Source of the DNA: Bacteroidota bacterium
Lineage (GTDB): Bacteria > Bacteroidota > Bacteroidia > NS11-12g > UBA9320
Direction: 5' to 3'
DNA: 9,890 bases
NCBI GenBank assembly: GCA_003484585.1
Contig: DNBZ01000267.1
Coordinates: 1 to 9,890 of the forward strand
The position numbers and the translations under genes are program-made. Under the pieces are notes generated by a model, which was not told where the DNA came from, made no database searches, and saw only the letters and a list, made by a program, of their open reading frames with translations. This document shows positions 1 to 5,794 of this stretch, in pieces; position 1 is the first letter of the stretch, and each line of letters opens with the position of its first letter.

Positions 1-1299
1 TCTAGAGGTGACTATCTAGAACAAGACGTACTAGAGCTCAATAACCTTTTGTATGCAATGGAATACAATCGTACTAGAGAAAACATTTCGCTAAAAGCTC
101 AGTACATAAACCAAGACGACCTCTCTATAACCAATGAGAAAATAGACATCTACAATTTTAAACTAAGTAAAGGTAGAAACAAAAGCTACGGCGAGTATCG
201 CATGGCTTTATCTAATAGTGAGCAGAGAGTAGCCTATATAGTAGAGCATCCTGGAGATGATGATTCTAAATCGGTGGCTACTGTCAAGGTGTTTGACGAT
301 GAATTTGAACTGAAATGGAAGAGTAAAATTACGCTATCCTCTAGCAAAGAAAACACAAGACTATACTCTGTAGACGTGAGTGACCAAGGAATGGTGCACG
401 TGCTTACTAAAGTTTATAGTGAAAAAAGGGAAAGAGATGAACGTAACTACGAATTTTATCTTCTTACTGTTAACGAATCTGGCATAGTGAGCGAAGAGAA
501 ATTAGAGCTAAAAAGCAATTATATACACGACATAGAACTAAGAGTAACAGAGAATGGCGACATCATGTGCGGAGGTTTCTATAGCAGAGAGGGATGGACA
601 GCAGACGGTATATTTTTTATGACCTTAGATGGTCAAAGCTTGGATATAAAAGAATACTCCATTAAAGAATTTGAAATGGATTTTCTTACCTCTGGTCTTA
701 ACGAAAGACAAGCCGCTAAAAAAGAAAGGAAAAAAGATAAAGGCAAAGAAGTGGGTTTGACCAATGTGGTGTTTCGAGAGATTATACAACGTGAAGATGG
801 AGGTGCTATTTTAGTAGGCGAGTATGTGAGGGTCTTTACTACTACTACTACAGATGCTAATGGCAACACGAGCACGACCACCCACTATTATTATGACGAT
901 ATATATGTAATAAACATAGACCCAGAAGGACAGATAGAATGGGCTAAAAAAATACCAAAAATTCAACACAGTAGTAATGATGGTGGTTTTTATTCTGGAT
1001 TTTTCTCTGTGGTAAAAGATGATAAAATACATTTCTTGTTTAATGACCATCCTGACAATGCAGGAGAAATGGATCCACAAGAAATAACGTCCTATAGTAG
1101 GAATTTAAAGTATAGTTCTTTGATGGTAGTATCTGTGAATAGCGATGGTGACTACACTCGTGAGATACTAGTACCTGCAGACAAGAAAGAAGGAGTACGC
1201 CTACGCCCAAAAAGCTGTGAGCAAATCTCTAAAGATGAGTTCATACTCTTTGCCATGAGCAAAAAGTATAACAAGTTTGCTAGGGTAAAGGTAAAATAA
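1..1299 (+). CDS. Partial hypothetical protein, probably beta-propeller-like; 5' end outside the window
   Basis: The reading frame is open from base 1, so the in-frame TTG at 49 and ATG at 58 are probably internal and the true start lies upstream. About 432 residues are visible. No family is recognised. The chain is strand-rich and repeats units of roughly 50-80 residues in which a D/N-G turn is followed by a hydrophobic strand and a glycine (for example ENGDIMCGGF, EDGGAILVGE, DPEGQIEWAK). This suggests propeller blades, as in many secreted or envelope proteins of Bacteroidota; the fold is inference. Other features are a Lys-rich patch near codons 238-250, a Thr5 run encoded by an ACT repeat at 838-852, and a Tyr-rich stretch just after it. 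The product ends in basic KVKVK-type sequence with no recognisable sorting domain. A hairpin terminator follows the stop. Confidence 0.75.
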   Translation, partial: SRGDYLEQDVLELNNLLYAMEYNRTRENISLKAQYINQDDLSITNEKIDIYNFKLSKGRNKSYGEYRMALSNSEQRVAYIVEHPGDDDSKSVATVKVFDDEFELKWKSKITLSSSKENTRLYSVDVSDQGMVHVLTKVYSEKRERDERNYEFYLLTVNESGIVSEEKLELKSNYIHDIELRVTENGDIMCGGFYSREGWTADGIFFMTLDGQSLDIKEYSIKEFEMDFLTSGLNERQAAKKERKKDKGKEVGLTNVVFREIIQREDGGAILVGEYVRVFTTTTTDANGNTSTTTHYYYDDIYVINIDPEGQIEWAKKIPKIQHSSNDGGFYSGFFSVVKDDKIHFLFNDHPDNAGEMDPQEITSYSRNLKYSSLMVVSVNSDGDYTREILVPADKKEGVRLRPKSCEQISKDEFILFAMSKKYNKFARVKVK

Positions 1300-1318
1300 A
1301 ACTGTCCCCTTTTAAACC

Positions 1319-1358
1319 AAAAAAGCGGCTAAGTCTAAGTGACCTGGCCGCTTTTTTT
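1319..1358. terminator. Bidirectional rho-independent terminator
   Basis: An 11-bp perfect stem (AAAAAAGCGGC at 1319-1329 with GCCGCTTTTTT at 1347-1357) encloses a 17-base loop. The stem carries an A-run on one side and a T-run on the other, so it can act in both directions. It lies 20 bases after the stop of the left-hand gene and 14 bases beyond the stop of the convergent M1 peptidase gene, exactly where a shared terminator is expected. Confidence 0.85.
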
Positions 1359-1371
1359 AATTGTATGTCTT

Positions 1372-3570
1372 CTACTTCACCCACACGTTATTACTAACGT
1401 CCGTATCTGCAGTTTCTAAGTTAGGATCTAATACTATCTTACTTACTGCCTTATTGGTTATTAGTACTTTACTTACCGTTTCAGTAAGTCGTTCGTTTTG
1501 CATTTTCCAAATTTCCGCTGGTATGCGTACTTCTTCACTTGTACCATCTGCATACTCTAGCTTAAAGATAACTGGCATCACCAATCCACCAATCATTTTT
1601 AGATCTACTTGGTAGAAATAATTATCCTCGTTTAGCTTGTCTTTACGCGTATCTGTAATGGCGTTTTTTACTAGTTCGTATGCTTTTGAAGGATCCTTCG
1701 AATTGGCTATACTTTGCAAAATCGGGTCAAACTGACCAGCCTTAGCTTGTTTGCTTATAGACTTACTAACGCTCTTTTTAGAAGCTCCCTCAGAAGGAGT
1801 GTTGAAGTTGACTTTAAACTCTTTTACACCTGTCATAGCCACATCGCAATGATCGCTAGTATAGAACCATCCTCTCCAAAACCAATCTAAGTCTACAGCA
1901 CTAGCATCTTCCATAGTACGAAAAAGATCTGCAGGGCTCGGGTGTTTAAACATCCAACGATTCGCATAGGTTTTAAATGCATGGTCAAAAAGCTCTGGCC
2001 CCATCACTGTTTCACGCAGTATATTTAAAGCTGTACATGGTTTTCCGTATGCATTATTACCAAACTGGTATATGCTCTCAGAGTTGCTCATAATAGGAGA
2101 TATATATCTTTTGTCGCCACCCATATAAGGCACTATTAGCTTAGCAGGACCACGACGACTAGGGAATGCTTCGCCTGATTCGTCTGTCCATTCTCGTTCT
2201 GTTTGGTATTGTAAAAACGTATTCAATCCTTCGTCCATCCAAGTCCATTGGCGTTCGTCAGAGTTTATTATCATAGGGAAATAGTTATGCCCTACTTCGT
2301 GAATGATTACTAAGATGGTTCGGTATTTTACTTCATCGCTAAATTTACCTTCTGCATCTGTTCTACCGCCATTGAAACATATCATAGGGTATTCCATTCC
2401 TATGCTTTTCCCATTGATAGAATAGGCTACTGGGTATGGATAATCAAAAGTGAACTTAGAGTACGTCTTCAAAGTTAAAACGATTGCTTTTGTACTATAC
2501 ATCTCCCACATTGGGTTGCCCTCTTTAGGATATAGAGACATAGCCATTACCGTTCTATCGCCAAACTGCACACCCTGAGCATCCCAGATAAACTTGCGGC
2601 TAGCACACCATCCGTAGTCACGTACATTTTCAGCTTTGAAATGCCACATCTTCGTATCTGTAGCTCTGCTTTTTTCATTGGCAATAGCCTCTTCTTGTGT
2701 TACTATGATTACTGGAGTATCACTTGTTTTAGCTTTTTCTAATCGAGCTTTTTGTGCAGCCGTAAGTACTTCGTCTGTATTTTGTATTTCGCCTGTAGCA
2801 CCTACTACCATATCACTTGGCACGGTTAGCTTCACATCGTAATCTCCGAATGGAAGAGTAAACTCTCCTCTGCCCAAAAACTGTTTGTTTTGCCATCCAG
2901 TTACATCGCTATAAACAGCCATTCTTGGGAAAAACTGAGCTATGGTATATAAGTAATTATCTTCTTCCTTAAAATACTCATATCCACTTCTACCTCCTAT
3001 TTCCATACGGTCATTTATGTTATACCACCACTTGATATTCACTTTCACTGACTCGCCAGCTTTTAGCGGTTTAGCTAAGTCTATACGCATCATAGTATGG
3101 TTCACTTTTACGCTATAGTCTGCACCACTTGCATCTTTCACGTGATCTATATTAAACCCTCCTGGGAAAGTATGAAACATATTAAAATACTCATTCAGAC
3201 CTACCCCATCTTTCAGATTACCCTGCTGTATTTCGTAGGTCATAGACTCAGGGCTACGCATATTTTGGTCTAGCTGCACCCATAGATATTCTAGTACATC
3301 TGGCGACGCATTATTATACGTTATTTCTTCTGTACCATATACACGTTGGTTCTCGTCATCTAAACGAATATCCATTGTATAGTCAGCCGTGTTTTGCCAG
3401 TATAGATGGCCAGGAGCACCACTTGCTGTGCGATATACGTTTGGTGTCGGTAGATCTTGATCTAACTGACGAAATTTATTTTGGTTTGTATTTTGATTTT
3501 GGCTCTGAGCCAAAGCACCAAAAGTGAACAGGCAAAAAGCTATGCTGAAAACGTATGCTATATTTTTCAT
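1372..3570 (-). CDS. Secreted M1 family zinc metallopeptidase (aminopeptidase type)
   Basis: This 732-residue protein belongs to the gluzincin M1 peptidases, which remove N-terminal amino acids from peptides. The zinc site is HEVGH at residues 424-428 with the third ligand Glu447 in WMDEGL, giving the family spacing HExxH-x18-E. GMEYP at 391-395 stands in for the exopeptidase GxMEN motif, with Glu393 expected to hold the substrate amino group. Tyr508 in NAYGKP is the likely transition-state tyrosine. Residues 1-21 form a signal peptide ending ALA, followed by a Gln/Asn-rich linker, so the mature enzyme is probably periplasmic or exported. A beta-rich N-terminal domain precedes the catalytic domain, and a C-terminal region of about 170 residues follows it; no type IX sorting tail is evident. 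The ATG at 3570 is favoured because the signal peptide starts there. The gene is monocistronic, convergent with its left neighbour and divergent from the lipoprotein gene. The specific substrate is unknown. Confidence 0.93.
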   Translation of the reverse strand: MKNIAYVFSIAFCLFTFGALAQSQNQNTNQNKFRQLDQDLPTPNVYRTASGAPGHLYWQNTADYTMDIRLDDENQRVYGTEEITYNNASPDVLEYLWVQLDQNMRSPESMTYEIQQGNLKDGVGLNEYFNMFHTFPGGFNIDHVKDASGADYSVKVNHTMMRIDLAKPLKAGESVKVNIKWWYNINDRMEIGGRSGYEYFKEEDNYLYTIAQFFPRMAVYSDVTGWQNKQFLGRGEFTLPFGDYDVKLTVPSDMVVGATGEIQNTDEVLTAAQKARLEKAKTSDTPVIIVTQEEAIANEKSRATDTKMWHFKAENVRDYGWCASRKFIWDAQGVQFGDRTVMAMSLYPKEGNPMWEMYSTKAIVLTLKTYSKFTFDYPYPVAYSINGKSIGMEYPMICFNGGRTDAEGKFSDEVKYRTILVIIHEVGHNYFPMIINSDERQWTWMDEGLNTFLQYQTEREWTDESGEAFPSRRGPAKLIVPYMGGDKRYISPIMSNSESIYQFGNNAYGKPCTALNILRETVMGPELFDHAFKTYANRWMFKHPSPADLFRTMEDASAVDLDWFWRGWFYTSDHCDVAMTGVKEFKVNFNTPSEGASKKSVSKSISKQAKAGQFDPILQSIANSKDPSKAYELVKNAITDTRKDKLNEDNYFYQVDLKMIGGLVMPVIFKLEYADGTSEEVRIPAEIWKMQNERLTETVSKVLITNKAVSKIVLDPNLETADTDVSNNVWVK

Positions 3571-3580
3571 AAAAGAAGTG

Positions 3581-3588
3581 CAAAGAAA
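3581..3588 (-). promoter_or_regulatory. Putative -7 promoter box of the M1 peptidase gene
   Basis: On the minus strand TTTCTTTG matches the Bacteroidota -7 consensus TAnnTTTG at all fixed positions but one. It lies 10 bases before the ATG at 3570. No convincing -33 TTG is visible. The same TTTCTTTG string precedes the lipoprotein gene at 7873. Confidence 0.4.
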
Positions 3589-3631
3589 AGGAAAATGGGG
3601 TAATCTGAGATAGTATTCTGTGAACAGCTCT

Positions 3632-3639
3632 TATCTTCG
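3632..3639 (+). promoter_or_regulatory. Putative -7 promoter box of the small lipoprotein gene
   Basis: TATCTTCG differs from TAnnTTTG at one fixed position and ends 7-10 bases before the candidate ATG codons at 3647 and 3650. If it is used, the 5' leader would be very short and the GTG at 3620 would lie upstream of the transcript, which favours the ATG start. No clear -33 element was found. Confidence 0.35.
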
Positions 3640-3649
3640 CATTGTAATG

Positions 3650-4261
3650 ATGAAACACACCTTCTTCATATTTGCATTCTTGATTTTTTTAATTTCCAGT
3701 TGTGAGCAAAAAAAAAATCAAGAATCTAATGAAATTACGTCAATTGATATTTTGAATATCGATACTCCTAATACTGTCATTGAATCTCAGAAGACTAAAA
3801 TTAGCAGAACCGTAGACAGCAGCCTTATTATGTCTGCATTTAGAGACTTTAAAAAAACACTTTTGGTTCGTGGAGCAGTGGACATTATAAGAATATCACA
3901 AATGCCAATAAAAGGCGATTGCGGATTTTACCGAATTAATAAAAAAATTAATCCTGAAAGTGATGATGCTTTAGGTCTTATAACTAAAGACATGCTCTTT
4001 CAAAATTCTCAGCTATTAGATAGCATAGAATATGAGGTATTGAAGTCATATCAAATATTTCAAAATAATAATGAGTTAGAATATGACCATCGAGTTTTTG
4101 AAGGTAATTTCTGGATGAGAGAGGATGCTTCCACATTCTGTTGGTCTGTAGGATGCGTCCGTTCTATTGACTTGGAGGACCCATACGAATATTCTATAAT
4201 TTTCACTTTTGAAAAAATCAATAACCACTATAAACTAACGACTATTAACTGTGCTGGCTAA
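3650..4261 (+). CDS. Small lipoprotein of unknown function
   Basis: With the ATG at 3650 this is a 203-residue protein that begins with a lipoprotein signal peptide: MK, a Phe/Ile/Leu-rich core, then LISSC with the lipid-acceptor Cys18. The adjacent ATG at 3647 is equally possible. The frame extends back to a GTG at 3620, but that would put a poorly suited stretch before the signal. After Cys18 comes a Lys/Asn/Glu/Ser-rich linker, then a mixed domain with four further cysteines (91, 164, 169, 201) that could form two disulfides. No family is recognised. The gene is richer in A/T than its neighbours and has a T7 run (3684-3690) and an A10 run (3708-3717) near its 5' end. Its last 11 bases overlap the GTG start of the DUF6702-like fragment, suggesting the two were once translationally coupled. 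The protein is probably anchored in the periplasm-facing or outer membrane. Confidence 0.8.
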   Translation: MKHTFFIFAFLIFLISSCEQKKNQESNEITSIDILNIDTPNTVIESQKTKISRTVDSSLIMSAFRDFKKTLLVRGAVDIIRISQMPIKGDCGFYRINKKINPESDDALGLITKDMLFQNSQLLDSIEYEVLKSYQIFQNNNELEYDHRVFEGNFWMREDASTFCWSVGCVRSIDLEDPYEYSIIFTFEKINNHYKLTTINCAG

Positions 4262-4373
4262 CTTAATCCTATCCATACTTCTACTCTTGGCTCCACAGCA
4301 CGACTTCCATACCTCGTGGATGAATATGACCTATGATGAAAAAAGCAAAGGCAACACACCAATATTTTATTAA
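4251..4373 (+). pseudogene. 5' fragment of a DUF6702-like gene
   Basis: GTG at 4251 opens a 40-codon frame ending at TAA 4371-4373. Its first 17 residues align without gaps to the first 17 of the intact gene at 5147 (9 identical by eye). The next 13 residues, DFHTSWMNMTYDE, are identical. Similarity fades after two or three more codons (KSKGN against ESKEF), and the frame closes on unrelated sequence. The gap-free alignment supports GTG 4251 as a genuine old start, here overlapping the lipoprotein stop by 11 bases. The remaining three quarters of the gene are missing at this site. The piece could still yield a short secreted peptide, but a relic is more likely. Confidence 0.8.
4302..4340 (+). 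repeat. 39-bp direct repeat, left copy
   Basis: This segment is identical to 5198-5236 over 39 bases, 13 codons in the same phase, encoding DFHTSWMNMTYDE. The bases immediately before and after differ between copies (c/t before, a/g after), so the identity has sharp edges. The 51 coding bases upstream agree at only about 28 positions by hand count. Confidence 0.95.
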
Positions 4374-4443
4374 ATTCCAATCAGCATTTTTATACATTCT
4401 TTTGTCTAATTTCCGCTGAGGATCAACGTCGTAAGAAAAATAA

Positions 4444-4480
4444 ACAAATTTGTACGTCTATTTTTAGTATATTTGTACGT
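4444..4480 (+). promoter_or_regulatory. Promoter and probable autoregulatory operator of the TA operon
   Basis: TATATTTG at 4468-4475 matches the -7 consensus TAnnTTTG exactly and ends 5 bases before the antitoxin ATG, so the transcript should start at or next to the start codon. A 10-base direct repeat ATTTGTACGT occurs at 4448-4457 and 4471-4480, 23 bases apart start to start; the second copy overlaps the -7 box and abuts the ATG. The first overlaps a perfect palindrome, ACAAATTTGT (4444-4453). Type II antitoxins with ribbon-helix-helix folds usually repress their own operon from such repeats; that this antitoxin does so here is inference. A TTG at 4450-4452 is rather close to the -7 box to be a standard -33 element. 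Confidence 0.6.
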
Positions 4481-4729
4481 ATGGACGCAAAGCTTACATT
4501 AAAACTGGAAAAAGCTGTGATAGAAGAAGCTAAAAAATATGCGGCTTCAAAGAATTTCAGTCTCTCAAGACTCATTGAATCCTATTTAAAATCACTTACT
4601 TCTAAAGATGTGGGCGATTCTATTGCTATTTCACCTTTTGTGAAAAGTCTGTCAACGGGGGTAACTTTACCCTTAGACTTTGACGAAAAAGAAGCCTACA
4701 GAAACTATTTAGCTGAGAAGCACAAATGA
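4481..4729 (+). CDS. Antitoxin of a type II TA pair (DUF6364-like, ribbon-helix-helix)
   Basis: This 82-residue protein begins with KLTLKL, a short beta strand, followed by two predicted helices (about residues 10-24 and 28-40, the second starting at SLSRLIESYL). This is the ribbon-helix-helix DNA-binding pattern and resembles the DUF6364 family found beside PIN toxins in Bacteroidota. The C-terminal half (ISPFVKSL, then an acidic and aromatic tail) would wrap around and inhibit the toxin. Its last four bases, ATGA, overlap the toxin start, a typical TA arrangement that couples the two translations. As a dimer it is expected to bind the repeats just upstream of its own start. The ATG at 4481 is the only sensible start. 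Confidence 0.85.
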   Translation: MDAKLTLKLEKAVIEEAKKYAASKNFSLSRLIESYLKSLTSKDVGDSIAISPFVKSLSTGVTLPLDFDEKEAYRNYLAEKHK

Positions 4730-5145
4730 AAAAAATATTTTTGGATACAAATATTATTCTGGACCTTTTGGGAGAACGAGACCCATTTTACTCTTCCGCA
4801 GCCCAAATAGCTACCTTAGCAGATAAAGGGCAAATATCAATGGTGGCTTCTGCTTTATCCTTTTCAACTGTTCACTATCTTCTATCTAGGATTGAATCAG
4901 ATATCGTGGTGCGACAAAAACTATCTAAGTTTAAAATAATTTGCGAAGTCTCAGACCTTACGGACCAAGTCATAGATAAGGGATTGATTTCTAAATTCAG
5001 TGATTTTGAAGACGCTCTGCAATATCACTGTGCCTTACAAGCAAGCTGTGATCTAATAATAACTAGAAATGGTAAAGATTTTAAACTTTCAGACTTACCT
5101 GTGATGACTGCATCCGAATTTTTGACAAGTATAAAAACATACTAG
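4726..5145 (+). CDS. PIN-domain ribonuclease toxin (VapC-like)
   Basis: The 139-residue length and sequence fit a single PIN domain. FLDTNIILDLL at the N terminus places the first metal-binding acid at Asp7. Asp96 in FEDALQY and Asp109 and/or Asp118 in the CDLIITRNGKDF block fit the later conserved acids, and the closing region VMTASEFL is the usual last strand and helix. PIN toxins are Mg2+-dependent endoribonucleases that cut tRNA or rRNA when the antitoxin is lost; the target here cannot be read from sequence. The active-site acids appear intact, so the toxin is probably functional. The stop is followed by a single base and then the ATG of the DUF6702-like gene, so all three genes may share one transcript. 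Confidence 0.9.
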   Translation: MKKIFLDTNIILDLLGERDPFYSSAAQIATLADKGQISMVASALSFSTVHYLLSRIESDIVVRQKLSKFKIICEVSDLTDQVIDKGLISKFSDFEDALQYHCALQASCDLIITRNGKDFKLSDLPVMTASEFLTSIKTY

Positions 5146-5146
5146 A

Positions 5147-5635
5147 ATGCTTAATTATATTTTTCTTTCTATTCTAGCTCTCTTCGCTCCCACTCATGAC
5201 TTCCATACCTCGTGGATGAATATGACCTATGATGAAGAATCTAAAGAATTTGAAACTACATGGCGAACTGACACGGAGCATTTAGAGGGCGTTTTGACTG
5301 CCTACAGTGGGAAAGCAATATCATTAGAAAGCACGTCGATAGATAAGCATAAATCGCTTATTACCAAATACATAAAATCCAATACAAGCCTTGATTTTAA
5401 TAGAAAGAGACAGCTTTTAGAAATAGATGTTATCGAAGTCACCTTTGCGGAAACTGTCATTCATTTTAAACCCATAAAATGTCGCAGAAAACTAAAAAGT
5501 ATACGTATGCAAAATACATTGCTACAAGCTCAGTTTCCAAATCAGAAGAATATGGTACAGATAAACTACAAAGGAAAAACGTACAGTATGTTATTGGGTG
5601 GAAGTAAAGTGTATGAGCAGATAGCGATAGAATAA
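5147..5635 (+). CDS. DUF6702-like exported protein
   Basis: This 162-residue protein has a hydrophobic N-terminal segment (about residues 2-15) that looks like a signal sequence ending near APTHD. The mature part starts with HDFHTSW and a Tyr-Asp-Glu turn, then alternating strands, and ends with NMVQINYKGKTYSMLL and a charged tail. The order and spacing resemble DUF6702, a family of small exported Bacteroidota proteins of unknown function. The start lies one base after the toxin stop (TAG-A-ATG), so translation may depend on the TA message. Residues 18-30 are encoded by the right copy of the 39-bp repeat. The 5' end upstream of the repeat differs from that of the fragment at 4251, so this gene seems to have acquired a replacement start. 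No own promoter is apparent. Confidence 0.8.
   Translation: MLNYIFLSILALFAPTHDFHTSWMNMTYDEESKEFETTWRTDTEHLEGVLTAYSGKAISLESTSIDKHKSLITKYIKSNTSLDFNRKRQLLEIDVIEVTFAETVIHFKPIKCRRKLKSIRMQNTLLQAQFPNQKNMVQINYKGKTYSMLLGGSKVYEQIAIE
5198..5236 (+). repeat. 39-bp direct repeat, right copy
   Basis: Identical to 4302-4340, in the same codon phase, inside the intact DUF6702-like gene (residues 18-30). Synonymous positions are identical too, which conservation of the protein alone would not explain. Confidence 0.95.
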
Positions 5636-5781
5636 TGGTTTCCTTATAGCTACCTAGAGGTGAATAGTTTTGCAGCTATTCTAAATTGATTATGTTTCTC
5701 CAACTGAAAATATTTATATTACTAGATAGAATTCAGATAATAAACTTGTCACTAGTTACCACTCACTCGTCAACTTATAAC

Positions 5782-5789
5782 TAAACTTG
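5782..5789 (+). promoter_or_regulatory. Putative -7 promoter box of uvrB
   Basis: TAAACTTG matches TAnnTTTG at all but one fixed position and ends 5 bases before the uvrB ATG, predicting a nearly leaderless transcript. The same octamer also occurs at 5741-5748, 41 bases upstream, and could be a second start site. The rest of the 5636-5794 gap is A/T-rich. It holds only a weak 6-bp inverted repeat (5662-5667 with 5676-5681, loop 8) without a T-run, so no terminator is called there. Confidence 0.4.
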
Positions 5790-5794
5790 CACCC

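Larger units (their letters stand above)
4302..5197 (+). other. 896-bp segment carrying the TA module, bounded by direct repeats
   Basis: This is one repeat copy plus everything up to the next copy. It contains the tail of the gene fragment, the TA promoter, both TA genes, and the start codon and first 17 codons of the intact DUF6702-like gene. A crossover between the repeats would remove exactly this much and join 4251-4340 to 5237-5635, giving 163 codons including the stop, the same count as the present intact gene. No transposase, integrase or terminal inverted repeat lies inside, so no known mobile element class is assigned. Confidence 0.55.

Noticed and set aside
1..20. Two TCTAGA-type direct repeats at the left edge (tctagaggtgactatctaga)
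   Set aside because: Short and within an open reading frame; consistent with chance in A/T-rich coding DNA.
838..852. ACT trinucleotide run as a phase-variation site
   Set aside because: Changes would be in multiples of three and only alter the number of threonines, so no switching is expected.
633..1080. Minus-strand frames of 82 and 89 codons opposite the left-hand gene
   Set aside because: Low-complexity hydrophobic translations produced by the complementary strand of a long coding frame.
1361..2842. Forward-strand frames of 68-84 codons inside the M1 peptidase gene
   Set aside because: They are antisense to a clear 732-codon gene with family motifs and have no plausible domains.
3620..3649. 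GTG at 3620 as start of the small lipoprotein
   Set aside because: It would add ten residues in front of a well-formed lipoprotein signal and would lie upstream of the predicted transcript start.
5662..5681. Possible terminator after the DUF6702-like gene
   Set aside because: The stem is only 6 bp, mostly A/T, and has no T-run after it.
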